Part shown: piece after piece, positions 25,377 through 38,438 of the stretch
Position numbering within the stretch: the first letter of the stretch is position 1
Layout of the letters: every line of letters begins with the position of its first letter
Source of the DNA: Atrina japonica
Taxonomy: Eukaryota > Mollusca > Bivalvia > Pterioida > Pinnidae
NCBI GenBank assembly: GCA_030159075.1
Contig: BROG01000132.1
Coordinates: 434,001 to 498,000, forward strand
Direction: 5' to 3'
DNA length: 64,000 bases
Program-made: the position numbers and the translations under genes
The notes under the pieces: generated by a model
What the model was told of the DNA's origin: nothing
Databases searched by the model: none
The model's input: only the letters and a program-made list of their open reading frames with translations

Positions 25377-25960
25377 CACCTCTCACCAATACATTTACCT
25401 CTCATCAATACACTTACCTCTCACCAATATACTTACCTCTCACCAATATACTTACCTCTCACCAATATACTTACCTCTCACCAATATACTTACCTCTCAC
25501 CAATACACTTACCTCTCACCAATACATTTACATCTCACCAATATACTTACCTCTCACCAATACACTTACCTCTCACCAATATACTTACATCTCACCAATA
25601 TACTTACCTCTCACCAATATACTTACCTTTCACCAATACACTTACATCTCACCAATACACTTACCTTTCACCAGTATACTTACCTCTCACCAATATACTT
25701 ACCTCTCACCAATACACTTACCTCTCACCAATATACTTACATCTCACCAAAATACTTACCTCTCACCAATATACTTACCTTTCACCAATACATTTACCTT
25801 TCACCAATATACTTACCTCTCACCAATATACTTACCTCTCACCAATATACTTACCTCTCATCAATACAATCACTTCTCCACATTACACTCACCCCTTAAT
25901 GTTACATTCACCAATACACTCACTTCTCACCAATGTTATCACTTTTTACAAGTGTACACA
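25377..25960 (+). repeat. 19-bp minisatellite, about 27 copies plus decayed end
   Basis: The unit is acttacctctcaccaatat; tcacc at 25431 and 25450 gives 19 bp. It has no stop codon in any of the three plus frames, which makes a 295-codon frame at 25319-26206. I do not regard that frame as a gene: its sequence is only the repeat read in shifting phase. Confidence 0.95.
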
Positions 25961-26394
25961 CTACGTCGATGTAGAATGCTTGTTATCTTAATGATTTTAA
26001 TATACTCACTTTTCATCTGTGTACCTATTTCTCACCAGTATATTCACTCTATGGATGCTCACTTTTTACCATTTTATTTGTTTCTGAAAAGTGTCCTCCT
26101 CATGCACAAACCTCTGGTATTCTCCATACCAGTGCATTCACTTCTCATGAGAGACCTCATGTCTCATGAACAGTACTCACTTCTGACAAGAACACCCCAG
26201 AATTGACATACACTTTTTGTATACAAAGATACATGAGAAAGTTGTAAAGGAATTATCTTGAGCTTGTCACAAGACAAACTTTTTACTTGGATAGTGTTTT
26301 ACGTCACACTTGACAAATTTTCATTTGTATGGTGGCATCCATTTTTGAATAGCAGACATGAGAACGAGTGTACAATGTATCGACCTTTTTCATG

Positions 26395-26500
26395 TAAACT
26401 AACGAACCTTCTCACAAAATCAGCTTGGGTTCCAACAGGACTCGACCTCCTGCTGACTAAAGGTGAGAAACTACATGGTTTAAACCAAACTCAAACCATC
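26395..26500 (-). mobile_element. tRNA-derived SINE fragment
   Basis: It shares ccttctcacaaaatcagctt, gggttccaacaggactcgac and ctacatggtttaaacc with the minus-strand SINE copies at 30752 and 57168. Confidence 0.55.
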
Positions 26501-26936
26501 GGCCACGGAAACCCCCAAAACTTTTGTACAGGAATAAAAACTTAATGCTATGTAAGATTCAACTCATTTTCAGACACAATGTCAGACGTTTTGAACTTTT
26601 GACCTAAGATAAAAAAAAATCCGCTGGTACATTGATAACGTAGATTGGATATGAGTTGTCAGCTGCTGAGTTTAGCAAGAAATACGTACAACTTAAAGTG
26701 GTTGAAGTGGTTACATGTGAAAATACATGTAGATGATAGCTGTGACCCAGTATTACTCAGTGATTGTACTTGGACATAATACAGGATCTAAATATATATA
26801 TATATAGATACGGTAAAATCCATACAACACAAGAAGACACATGTGGTCTGATTCAGCATGTCTGACTGTAGTGTGACAGGGGGCACTGCATCATTTGACC
26901 TTGAAGGTCACATTACTTTATATAGCAGTGTACACA

Positions 26937-26938
<2 letters not shown>

Positions 26939-26969
<31 letters not shown>
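26939..26969. repeat. (AT)n microsatellite
   Basis: Pure AT dinucleotide run of about 30 bp. Confidence 0.95.
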
Positions 26970-26972
<3 letters not shown>

Positions 26973-27479
26973 CATTTCATTTTATCAAAAGTAAAGTTAT
27001 CAATTAAACAAACAAACTGATTAGGTATGAAGAGGTCTGTACAGGTTATGATAACATCAACAATTAATCTTATCATAGTTGTCTTCAAACCATGTGACCG
27101 ACAAAGTAAAAATGAATATTACATATTCCAAATGTAATTACGTATATGGAGGGTGGGAAGAAATAAGTTAGCTGCTCTGGAAAGACCCTTCACATGACTA
27201 TTTTCTACATGTATCAGATTATACCACATGTGTAAACCCCTGAAATTTGAGCTATGAAAATATATTTTCACCTGACAGGTGATGTGCCCATAATAAACTG
27301 GATGTAATTTAAGATAAACCTGAGGATTTGTAAATCACAGGAAGTGTAACAAATTGTTATAGAGTAATAATTTGTATGTGAGGTCAACAAGGTACGACTC
27401 CAATCTAATCACTGGGGTTAATCACACAAGGTAAAGGTAACATCATATACCTATGTATAACAGGTACATTGATTAACTA

Positions 27480-27840
27480 ACACACATACATAATTACACA
27501 TGCATACATACTCATACATACACACATATATGCATACAGACACACATACATACACACATATACATGCACACATACACACACATACATAATTACACATGCA
27601 TACATACTCATACATACACACATATATGCATACAGACACACACAGACACACATACATAGTTACACATACATACACACATACAATACATGCACACATACAC
27701 ACAAATACATAATTACACATGCATACATACTCATACATACACACATATATGCATACAGACACACAGACACACATACATAGTTACACATACATACACACAC
27801 ACACATACAATACATGCACACATACACACACACACATACA
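27480..27840. repeat. CA/TA compound repeat with 95-125-bp higher-order unit
   Basis: ACACATACATA-like phrases form a tract in which taattacacatgcatacata plus ctcatacatacacacatata recurs at about 27490, 27586 and 27710. Confidence 0.9.
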
Positions 27841-28084
27841 CAATGTTGCCCACCTTATAAGACTCAAGCAAGGAACTTAGTAACAGGAAACATAACAATT
27901 TGATTTGTATAGATTAACAAAAACAATATGTTTGAAGTAGACAATTTATAGAGGTAACACCGGTACATGTACTCATTGTTTGATTTGTGACACTCGCTCT
28001 TTACCTATTCAACAGTCACGACCTACTAGTAATTAAAAGAGTGTGACGTGTCTCGGAATTGAACCATGGTCTTGCCAATGAATG

Positions 28085-28214
28085 TCATTAAAACATGGCC
28101 GTAACCTTTGTTAACTTTTTGATAATGAACAAACCTCTTTATAAAGGCCATATGTCTATAACGGCTACTGTTGCCCGTTCCCTTGAGTGGCCTTTCTAGT
28201 CACGTTCGACTGTA
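28085..28214. mobile_element. MITE fragment (…CGACTGTA end)
   Basis: It shares ctctttataaaggccatatg-like and gagtggcct phrases with 35835-36016 and ends in a CGACTGTA-type inverted-repeat end. Confidence 0.6.
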
Positions 28215-28350
28215 TGTAGTCTTTTTAAAGTAAACCAATTTTAATTTAATCAGTTACTTTTTTGTTCTATAAAATTAACTATAATGATTATACAACTGTT
28301 AAGCCATCAATAATATAAAATATTATTTTAAAATGTATAATAATTAAACC

Positions 28351-28376
28351 ATATATATATATATATATATATATAT
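28351..28376. repeat. (AT)n microsatellite
   Basis: Pure AT run of 26 bp. Confidence 0.95.
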
Positions 28377-29027
28377 GTTTATCATATGATCTGTTTGTTA
28401 TGCAGCTTCATTACAGATTACATAAATATTTTATATGTAACACTTTTAATAAAGCCTAGCGGCAATTTGATTGGCTAACATGCAACAAACTGAACTACCG
28501 GTACTTTTATTCACAACGTATGCAGACTTCATTCATCTGAAGGTTGGCAATGACATCACTTGGTGTTTGTGATGTCACTTGAACTTGAATGGGGACATTC
28601 GAATAAAACACGTTGCGTAGATGCGTTTAAAATTTTGTTGTATTGAAGTCGGCAATTTCGCTAATTTCAACATCTGATAAAGTATGCTTAGATGTAAATA
28701 ATGATTTAAAATTTAGGCTAAATGTATGTATTCAGATATAAGCAATATTTACAATATGTTTTGTACACTTGCTTCTTTATCAGTATTTTACCTATTTGGA
28801 ACAATGTGGTCAACTTGACAGAAAGGAGAATATATTTTCTCATCCCCAGTCATCAGAAAATGCTGTTTGTATTGCATAATGTTTGATCATATGATAAAAA
28901 GAATCTGTCACAAGTTTCCATTCATATCACATTTATAATACTCACTATGAATTTACCAATTTTCCTTGCCAGAGGCTCGCAAAAAGGAAAATTCAAGAAC
29001 TTGTATCATAAATGTGATACACACACA

Positions 29028-29043
29028 TATATATATATATATA

Positions 29044-29132
<89 letters not shown>
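29028..29132. repeat. (AT)n microsatellite
   Basis: About 100 bp of AT with one short interruption near 29043. Confidence 0.95.
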
Positions 29133-29137
<5 letters not shown>

Positions 29138-29344
29138 CAGACTTCTATTACTCTAGAAGTATGAAACTGTACTATTAATGCTAGTAGACATGATCAGTAC
29201 CCTTCTGCAGGTGTAAATTGCTATATAAAGTAACGTGTTCAGGTAAGGTCAAATGACACATTGCCCTCTGTCACATTACAGTCAGACATGTTGAATCAGG
29301 CCGCATTTGACTCATTAAAGTTAGACTCCGTGAAGTTCTACTGT

Positions 29345-29385
29345 ATATATATATATATATATATGTGTGTGTATATATATATACC

Positions 29386-29470
<85 letters not shown>
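29345..29470. repeat. (AT)n microsatellite with GT and ACCGGT interruptions
   Basis: About 125 bp of AT, with tgtgtgtg near 29364 and an accggt break near 29382. Confidence 0.95.
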
Positions 29471-29472
<2 letters not shown>

Positions 29473-30043
29473 CATTGGCATTAAAGTAAAGCCACCATGA
29501 AGCTATATTTGCAGTTACACCTTTAAATATCCAGTGAATTTAACAGCTCCCCCCTTTGAAAAAAAAACGAACAAACAAACAAAAAACAAAATCCTCTGCC
29601 TTTTTGATAACCTGTACACCCCAGAGTATTTTAATGGTATGCTCTTCCTATTGTATTAGCTACACTATCATAGGTTGAAATGATTCAACAAATTGTGTTC
29701 ACATTTGACATAATTTTAGCTGACCTTCATTTTCCAATAAGCAAATATTCAGACATGAACTGCTATTTTATATCATGCCATGTTTATCAATTAATCATAG
29801 GAATCTGATCAGACTCTAAAATGTGCAGTAAATCAAATATTTATTTTAACAAGTGTTTTCAGGTTTTAAATTGTTCATGTCTTATGAGCCAGAAGCTCAT
29901 GGTGACCTATTGCAATCATCTTTTGTCAATCATGTTGACTGGCTTCTGTAGAAGTTCAGGGATGGAAGTACTAGAGAAATGATGGAAAACGTATTAGGTT
30001 CTGTAGGATATGAAAGGTAAAGGAATGGATGATAGACATACTG

Positions 30044-30047
<4 letters not shown>

Positions 30048-30075
<28 letters not shown>
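30048..30075 (+). repeat. (GA)n microsatellite
   Basis: AG dinucleotide run of about 28 bp. Confidence 0.95.
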
Positions 30076-30079
<4 letters not shown>

Positions 30080-30452
30080 ATTCAGTTTCTCATGGCTCCC
30101 ATTTTCTAATATGCCATATAGAGGATCTAGAAACCTTGAATGTTTATCAGTCATCACAAGCAAACAAAACAATTAACCATGAAAATTGGGAGATAAAACG
30201 CAATTCAGAAAAATATGCATAACAGTAATAATATTTTAATCTATGATAAAATTCTGATGGTAATTCATTCATTCCTAAAATGAATTATAAGTGGCATCAC
30301 ATTATCTACATAATTTTGTTTACCATCAGGAGCACCTGTTACCAGGGATATAAAAAGCTGATGCTACTAATTATGTACATATAAACAGGTTAGTTATAAA
30401 ATGACTGGTAAATATTTTGACAATTTTGCTATCTCATTTAACTATAAATGTA

Positions 30453-30568
<116 letters not shown>

Positions 30569-30622
30569 TGTAATTTGTGTTGTGGAATTTGTTTTTACAT
30601 AGACACAACACAAATACGTAAT

Positions 30623-30745
30623 GTGTGTTTGTTTTGCTATTGCATCAGCAGACGGAACTTGTGTGTTTGTTTTGCTATTGCATCAGCAGACGGAACATGT
30701 GTGTTTGTTTTGCTATTGCATCAGCAGACGGAACATGTGTGTTTT
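30623..30745 (+). repeat. 38-bp triplicate
   Basis: The unit gtgtgtttgttttgctattg plus catcagcagacggaac starts at 30623, 30661 and 30699. Confidence 0.93.
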
Positions 30746-30751
30746 TTTAAT

Positions 30752-30935
30752 TGGTGGAGGAGAGAACCTAATTACAATGTAGCCAGGAAGAGACCGCCGG
30801 CATCCCGCCAGTAAAATGGCAAACTTTCTTACAAAAATTAGCTTAGTTAACAGCGGGACTCTTAACAACTTGCACTGACCAGAAGTGAGAGACTTCATGG
30901 TTCAAAGAGCAATGCTCTAACCACTTGGACCCCCC
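30752..30935 (-). mobile_element. tRNA-derived SINE, minus orientation
   Basis: Read on the minus strand it starts with the A-box-like GTCCAAGTGGTTAGAGCATT and a B-box-like GAGTCCC, then the body (agaaagtttgccattttact) and the ctctcctccacc tail start. It follows the 38-bp triplicate directly and is bordered by a C run at 30931-30941. Confidence 0.8.
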
Positions 30936-30969
30936 CCCCCCCAGCTGACATGGAGCTGCAACAAGGAAC

Positions 30970-32640
30970 TCTCTCTCTCTGATGACTACATTTAATAAAT
31001 GATGAAGGAATTTAAATTTGTCAATAATATGTTGTCATGTATTTATAACAAATTGTTTGAAAAGTGTTTATATTGTAAATGGTTAACAAAGCCCCATCTC
31101 CTAAAAACCACAAAAAGTGCTATTTAAAGTTAAAGTTTCATTTTACAGACCAAAAATCGTTTTTTTCTCACTTGAGACCAAATTTGTTTGCGAATGTAGA
31201 TGTGGGGGGCAATGTTATCTTGCCCTACAGAATTAGATAAACCTAATCCAGAAGTGACGCAACTTTTCTTCAACATTATTTTGTTGCCAGCTTGTAAACA
31301 AGATGGATGCACATATTTTATACTATTTCAACCAGAGACAACAACGTTCCAAGGCCAGTTTTAGGGAGGGATGGTGATTTGTTTGTCCTTGACAAGACTG
31401 CCAGTCATAAACACATAAAATTGTTTTGAAAAAAAAGCCTTATATGTAATGGAGCAGAAAGTAGACATGCTCAAGAATAGTGCGTTTGGGTACATATAGG
31501 AAAAGGTTTTTCCGTGATTTTCCCGATGGCATTATCTTACGTAAAATGAATTTGCTTGCACAAAACGTAACTGCAAAGAATTTACTACGTAAATCTATCC
31601 ACAAGATTGAGCCGTGTAATCTTCGGAAATCTTCTAATTTTCTGTCATTCCACGATGATGGTTTAAAACAATCAACAGAACAGCTTTTATTTCCTACTTT
31701 TTTGTCATGTGAACACAAGTGGCCAATCAACTGAATGGAAACACGTTTACCGTATGCAAATATAATGTAAAGAACCTTTTTCACATGGTTAAAGATATCT
31801 GACATAAATAAAATTTGAAGGGGTTGTGTCAAAGCTTCTTTTGGAGAGGAATGCTAACTGGGCCAAGAGCCATTTTAGTAGCGGATTGTAGAATCTGGGG
31901 AATAAGGAAACAGTTTGACAGAATTTGAGTTTTAAACATATATGTGATTTAGATCTGAATATGTGAAAAAAATCCTTTTTTGGACATTTGTGGTGATGAA
32001 AGTGCCATTTTTGACATTTTGATCAAACATTTGTGTATATTCTGTAACCAAAAAATACCGAAATAGATCTAGGTGGCCACTTCATGTTCCATTTAAATGG
32101 TGTTTATGTATTTTCAAAAGTTTAAAATCAAACCATATAATCGGTTGTAAAATGAGGTCTTGTGTAGGACGATTCCGCTGGGCATCAGACTTCAATGTGA
32201 TTGATTGGTGACCACATCAATGTTTCAGTTTCATTTGCAGACTGGTTAACGTTGCAACATCCTCGATAGGCCTGCCTTGGACAGGAAAATATATATAAAT
32301 CAATGTTATAATAAATTTATTTATTTATTTAATAAATTTATTCAATTTATTCATTTAGGCCTACTTATTTACGAAAACAATCGGTACCGAAACAAAATAT
32401 GTGACATCTTTTAGGCATTTTTCGCATATTATTTACATGTATTATGTAATACTTCAGATCGCTGATGACTTTTTACGTCAAATTCACCCTTTGCACAGAA
32501 TATACCATGTTCTTTTCTGATGGGCTCCTCTTCTCTAGGCCTAGAACCATAAAGGTCATGAAAGGTGCGACCAAGCTGGGTATCAGTGGTTTTGTACATT
32601 AACTACGGTATTATTTCAAGAAAGACTGAGGTTCAAACTA
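30970..32640. other. Intron sequence, no gene recognised
   Basis: Overlapping frames on both strands at 31440-31832 (130 codons minus, 84 plus) match no family I know and lack exon-like borders in a convincing position. I see no repeat either. Confidence 0.5.
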
Positions 32641-32646
32641 TCTAAA

Positions 32647-32828
32647 TACAGTAAAACCTGCTATAGCAGCCACCTCTATATAAGGATAACCTGTTTATAA
32701 AGGCCAGTTTTTTCAAGTCCCTTGACTGCATACTTCAACTAAATTGAACCTGTGTATAAGGGTCACCTGCATATAAAGGTCAATATTTTCTGGTCCATGG
32801 GTGGCCCCTATATACAGGTTTCACTGTA
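32647..32828. mobile_element. Complete 182-bp MITE
   Basis: The left end TACAGTAAAACCTG and the right end, reverse complement of TACAGTGAAACCTG, form a 14-bp inverted repeat with one mismatch and outer TA. Inside are CTGTTTATAAAGGCC and CTGCATATAAAGGTC phrases. TA plus CAGT ends fit pogo/Tc1-mariner-like MITEs. Confidence 0.85.
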
Positions 32829-34430
32829 CTTTTATAATTTTGGCTTTCTGAGACGACCCCTATACAGTTCGCACATCGCCACTATTCAATAATTAACTAA
32901 ACATGTCAGGGTACAGGTAAATTTTGACAAGTATTTTACATTAGGTTTTGTAGACGACACTCACATACCTGGACAAAAAATTTTGAAAATTGCATATGTA
33001 TTATGTAGTATATTAAGAAATACTTTGATGTATGTTATTAGTACAGTTAGTGATTTTTCTCTGTCCTATAGGTATTCAAACGTACTATATTAATTGTTGA
33101 ATAAAAATAAAATCATACTATATATAGGAATTGTAACGAGTGTGAGAGAATTCAAAATGGGGCAAAGCTGTTTGCAAGTGTAGTACAGTGAAAATAACAT
33201 GGAGCAAATATAACCCTATATGTAATATTGGTATGCAAGTGACCTTAAGGTAAATCACTCGGAAGTACTTTACCATGCATGTTCAAATATCTGCTTACGC
33301 TGAAGCAATCTCGGAAAAAATTGTTCCGAAGTTACATAGCCGATTCATGTTTGTTGTTTCTATTTGCATTAACATGAAGTAAATACATGTACAAACACTT
33401 TGGTTCGAATCCAACTTCGATACTCTGATTTTTGTAAAAAAAAATCCAAAAGTGAATTTTCAACGATAGATTGAAACTTACAGTTGACAAATTTATTCTA
33501 ATTATATTCATGAGTGTATTCTTTTTACCACCTGGTGATCTTATTATGATTAATATGAGATGAAATATTGCATGAAATTTAATGTAAACATTTCCACAGA
33601 TGATAGGATATATTTCTTTAAACACAGATGTAAAAACAACAAATTTAAATGTTTGTAGAAGCCATAAATCTGAGGAAACTCTGACAAACTTTATATTTTG
33701 TTATATCACATGTAATTGATCTGCTAAGTGTGTTGTGATGTGTATTGTGGCATTAATTCAAAATCTGTTAATTTTGAAGTTCACTGACATCTTTATTTAA
33801 AGGGAAAAGACTAGAATCCATTTCAGAACTCTCATATGGTGTATATGCATACATGTATATATCATAAACACGATACAAAAGTTCAAGTTTTTCCATGAAA
33901 AAAAGGTCAAAGTAAATGCTCGAAATGATTGTCTCTGTCAATAAAACTCAATTCTTCATCAATAGGGAACTTTCGAGTGAGGCTGGATTATCGTTATGAT
34001 CCTGCATTTATACGCGCCTTTTCGATTTTGTTCCTCATATGTTCTTCCGGTTTTCATATTTACCTGTAAGGTTTATGGAAATATCCTTATGTTTGAGGGC
34101 ATTAAGTTTATTTTGTGTAAAGAAAGTCAAGAGACTTAAAACATATCACAGTGGGTTATCTAGTTGAACGCCAAATACTGAAATGTAGCAGGTTGGAAAA
34201 AAGTGCCTACAGACCAGGAATTGAACCTTCTGAACACTACCAGGGCACTTTTACCATACCAAAACCAGAAATAACGTTGAGGAACATTTTTCTAGAATCA
34301 CATATCTGGCGATAATAAAAGCAGGATTATAACGATAATCCGGGCTAACTCGAAAATTCCCTTTTGGGAATATACAAACTATGTAGGCAAAAGAGAAAGG
34401 TGAGTCCTAAGAAGCCAAAACCTATACCAA
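32829..34430. other. Intron sequence, nothing recognised
   Basis: No exon, array or clear mobile element. The segment 33960-34330 is bounded by similar gaaaattcccttttggg / agggaactttcgag phrases and by cgataatcc / ggattatcg, which are inverted to each other, so a further inverted-repeat element (about 33965-34370) is possible. Confidence 0.4.
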
Positions 34431-34570
34431 TATCCAACTTGGTACATATATCCAACTTGGTACATATATCCAACTTGGTACATATATCCAACTTGGTACA
34501 TATATCCAGCTTGGTACATATATCCAACTTGGTACATATATCCAACTTGGTACATATATCCAACTTGGTC
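34431..34570. repeat. 18-bp minisatellite, about eight copies
   Basis: The unit ggtacatatatccaactt recurs with starts at 34441 and 34459. As 18 is a multiple of three and has no stop in the frames concerned, both strands stay open (plus SNLVHI, minus DICTKL); neither is thought to be coding. Confidence 0.95.
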
Positions 34571-34867
34571 TATGAGTAACCACTGTAAGAAGATGAGCTT
34601 AGCTTTTGTAAAGTTTTGAGTTTAAACTGCTGTACTCTGACAGCACATGCCCCCCGGGGGTGGGGTCAAAATGTTGGACATTCCAATATTTAAAGTTTAA
34701 ATTGTGATACAGTTGGGACCAGAGGCATTTGTATATCACAAACACATCTTGTTTCAACACTGTTTTTTTTTTTGGTTTGTTTTGGTTTTTTTTTTGTAAA
34801 TTAAGAATTACCAATAAATAAAGAAAATGAAAATAATTTTTTTTCAATATCATAATAAAATCCATAT

Positions 34868-35345
34868 AACTGGCAGTGTGGAGTCTAGTGAACCCTTTCT
34901 TAACCTGGACAAGTTTAAATTTTGGGTTATAAAGCATAACTACATCAAAACTTCATTGGCGGGAGTTATCGTTCCTGCTTGTCGCCATGCCCTCAGGTCA
35001 ACCAGGGAAAAGTGGCACATTCGGGTTCTGTCAAAAACCAAAACAATACGGTCTACTTTACAAAAGTAGGTTGAACAGATCAAATATATTTGCCTTGAAC
35101 AGACTCTATGCATTACTGAAGCTCCTGCTGTGATATTTTGTGTCAACAAGTAGCCTGGCACCCCGGTTATGATTTAATTTAGACTGGTTGTGTTTGTACA
35201 CATGTGCAAAATTATCTTGGAAGACCTATACATGTATCCAGTGATAACGGCATTTCTTCTGAAGCCTATAAAGATATTGGAACTCAAACTGAATAGATTC
35301 ATCTGTATGATAATCAAAAAGTTACCCCACCCCACCGAGTTGTGT
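34868..35345 (+). mobile_element. Dispersed composite repeat
   Basis: It shares a GAGTCT(A/T)GT(G)AA.CCCTTTCTT..CC(T/A)GAC phrase with 42464-42500, a TGGCACATTCGG..TCTGTCA.AAACCA phrase with 20965-21018, and a gatcaaaaagttac-like phrase with 42650. Boundaries unclear. Confidence 0.5.
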
Positions 35346-35834
35346 GAATTGATGACATAATGTCAGGACTTGTAAGCATCTGTATTTGTTTTCAGTTGAA
35401 CACTTTGTTGAAGCCAAGCAGAACCTGATCAGAAATTTACGCAATACCCATGCTCCACTTGTATTTCGTTATTTTGACTATAGATGTTGAAAACACTTCT
35501 CTGGATCCAATTGAATAGGAAACACATCATTATTTTTCATCATTTGCATATAAAATTTGGGTCACATGATTTTCCTGTAAAATGAATAAATACCTTGAGT
35601 GCATACTTAAACAAGTTTTTGATATTTCTAAAGTTTTCTTCAAATGAGCAATGATTTTCATCATTATGTACAATTGTACTCTGTGTTCAGTGGTAGGATG
35701 AATGATGTATGTCTTTACCTAAAAATACTATATAGTTACCCAGTAGTTTAGCTTGAGTACAGAGTAAATCTGGTGACTTGGGGTCCAGGTTTTGTTCAGT
35801 TTCCAGGAATGGTGGATATAATTTAAAATAGATA

Positions 35835-36016
35835 TACAGTCACACCACCTCTGTATAAAGGGCACCTTGTGTCCATAAAAGTAATTCATACTTAACATTT
35901 GTTAACTTTTTTATAATGAATAAATCTCTTTATAATTAAAGGCCACCTGTCTGTAACATTTACATGTACATTTAACTTTTCCCTTCAGTGGCCTCAGTAG
36001 ACAAGCTAGACTATAC
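35835..36016. mobile_element. MITE related to 32647-32828
   Basis: It starts TACAGTCACACCACCTCTGT and ends near ctagactatac. The inner ctctttataattaaaggcca and cagtggcct phrases match the fragment at 28085. A lone right end (acaagtttgactgta) lies at 36169-36183. It lies just upstream of METTL13 exon E. Confidence 0.65.
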
Positions 36017-36222
36017 TTAGAAATGGTTTACTACTTTCTGTTAAAAACAATGGTCAAAGGAGCGCATGTATCAACATTTTCATTTGTATTTGTTGCATGT
36101 TAGGCACACCAAAGGGTAAATTTACAATGTTTTAAGACAAATGTATATTCCAGTTTGTCTTTATAAACAAGTTTGACTGTACTTAACATTTTGTGATCAG
36201 TCCTTTTGTTTGTGTTTGACAG

Positions 36223-36351
36223 GTGTCAAGAGAAATATAATCATTCTCGATGTGGATAGCAAAGATTCCTCTGTAGGTATGAGTGGACCACCACAATCCT
36301 TCATTGAAGAACAGTTCCTGACTGTTTTAAAAGATTCCTTGTTACCAAAAG
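36223..36351 (+). CDS. METTL13: METTL13 exon E (motif IV)
   Basis: The acceptor is tgtttgacag ending at 36222 and the donor GTAATT starts at 36352. The leftover G plus GT gives Gly. The exon reads KRNIIILDVDSKDSSVGMSG, then PPQSFIEEQFL and a helix ending LLPKG. Human METTL13 has the close match DVIMFDVDSKD..LGMSCPPPAFVEEQFL. The LDVDSKD strand end is the motif IV region facing the methyl group and substrate. One base remains for the last exon. Confidence 0.94.
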
Positions 36352-36474
36352 GTAATTTTTTTTAAAAATGTACTTCAGTTGGTTCAGAGTTTGTTTTAGA
36401 TTCAATATATATATATATATATATATCATGTATGTAAAACCCCTGGTAAATCAAAAAGTGAGAGCAAGATAGAA

Positions 36475-37245
36475 CTACATAAATTGATCACTCACTCAAA
36501 AAATAACAATTACATGTGGACAGTAGAAGGCAGGTCCCCTAATAGTGCCCCTTGTCCTCACTCAAAAAAATAAAAATTACATGTGGATAGTAGAAGGCAG
36601 TTCCCCTCTTAGTGCCCCTTGTCCTCACTCAAAAAATAACAATTACATGTGGACAGTAGAAGGCAGGTCCCCTCTTAGTGCCCCTTGTCCTCACTCAAAA
36701 AAAAACAATTACATGTGGACAGTAGAAGGCAGTTCCCCTCTTAGTGCCCCTTGTCCTCACTCAGAAAAATAAAAATTACATGTGGATAGTAGAAGGCAGT
36801 TCCCCTCTTAGTGCCCCTTGTCCTCACTCAAAAAATAACAATTACATGTGGATAGCCGAAGGCAGTTCCCCTCTTAGTGCCCCTTGTCCTCACTCAAAAA
36901 ATAACAATTACATGTGGATAGTAGAAGGCAGTTCCCCTCTTAGTGCCCCTTGTCCTCACTCAAAAAATAACAATTACATGTGGATAGCCGAAGGCAGTTC
37001 CCCTCTTAGTGCCCCTTGTCCTCACTCAAAAAAATAAAAATTACATGTGGATAGTAGAAGGCAGTTCCCCTCTTAGTGCCCCTTGTCCTCACTCAAAAAA
37101 TAACAATTACATGTGGACAGTAGAAGGCAGTTCCCCTCTTAGTGCCCCTTGTCCTCACTCAAAAAAAAACAATTACATGTGGACAGTAGAAGGCAGGTCT
37201 CCTCTTAGTGCCCCTTGTCCTCACTCAAAAAATAACAATTACGTG
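36475..37245 (+). repeat. 66-67-bp minisatellite, about 11 copies
   Basis: Each unit has caattacatgtggacagtag, aaggcagttcccctcttagt and gccccttgtcctcactcaaa. Length varies by one or two bases in the A run, which shifts the frame. It starts 120 bp after METTL13 exon E. Confidence 0.96.
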
Positions 37246-37501
37246 TGTGTGTGTGTGTGGTGTGTGGTGTGTGTGTGTGAAGCACAACTACAGAAGAAAC
37301 AAGACACCTACAACCTCATGCCCTGGCTTGGGTTCGAACTAATATATATAGTGAACCCTCTTACATTAAAATTCCACATCATATGAAATGATTTTGATTC
37401 CCTGACTAAATCTGTCTATTTTCTTTATAACCTGTTTATTTTGAAAACCCTCTTTAATTAAAGGAAAATTTAATTGCCCTTCGATTTCAATATTTCCGTG
37501 T

Positions 37502-37503
<2 letters not shown>

Positions 37504-37586
<83 letters not shown>

Positions 37587-37590
37587 TATA
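37504..37590. repeat. (AT)n microsatellite
   Basis: About 80 bp of AT ending in a short CA run. Confidence 0.95.
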
Positions 37591-38090
37591 TATTAGAATA
37601 TACAGTTCACCACAGATATACCGCCACCTTTTGTTTTCCTGAAATTTGACGGTATAACGGGTTTGCCAATGTATCGATGTTTAATATTTTCGAGGTGTGG
37701 GCGTTTTCATCTTTAATACTTTTTCGTCTTTAATACCTGTTGTTTATCATATCTTGTTTACAACTCACTATCGTAAATTTGAAAATTTTATCTATTGTTT
37801 AAGTTTGGACAAGTTGGCCACCCTTTTAAAATGGATTCTAAATATGTAGCAGTACATGTTTGATGGCCGGAAAATCTAGATCTGTTTCTAACATTAACCC
37901 GGAAACATTTCTAATGTTAACTTTCATCATTTTTTGTTTTAAATAACTCCTTGACAGGCTGATAATATAAAGGCTTTAAGTTTATATACGTCATCTACTC
38001 ATGATAATTTCCCAACTCTCACGGAAGCTTGACATTCGTAAGCTAGTCCACGTCTGACTTCTACACTTTGTTCATATAACCGGATACAAG

Positions 38091-38092
<2 letters not shown>

Positions 38093-38182
<90 letters not shown>
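38093..38182. repeat. (AT)n microsatellite
   Basis: About 88 bp of AT. Confidence 0.95.
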
Positions 38183-38183
<1 letters not shown>

Positions 38184-38357
38184 CAGAACCCGGATATATT
38201 CAAACTAAATAGGCAGTTTATTTTCCTTTCAACTAAACAGGGTTTTCTAAGTAACCCAAGTTAAAATTGTAAAAACAAATTTGGCTGGGGATTCAGAATC
38301 ATTTCATTTTAAACCGGTTTTCAATGTAAGCAGGTTCAATATAAGTTGGTACCATTG

Positions 38358-38363
<6 letters not shown>

Positions 38364-38437
<74 letters not shown>
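38364..38437. repeat. (AT)n microsatellite
   Basis: About 73 bp of AT. Confidence 0.95.

Positions 38438-38438
<1 letters not shown>

Noticed and set aside
25319..26206. 295-codon coding gene
   Set aside because: The frame is almost entirely the 19-bp repeat read in turning phase; the same holds in the other two frames.
27451..27774. Cysteine/valine/tyrosine-rich minus frame
   Set aside because: It is a translation of the CA/TA compound repeat.
28947..29500. Coding frames with Tyr-Ile repeats
   Set aside because: They are translations of AT microsatellites. The same applies near 30401-30814, 37366-37587 and 51821-52048.
31440..31832. 130-codon minus frame, with an overlapping 84-codon plus frame
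   Set aside because: No family resemblance, no supporting exon borders, and opposite-strand frames overlap; length alone is not enough in a 24.7-kb intron.
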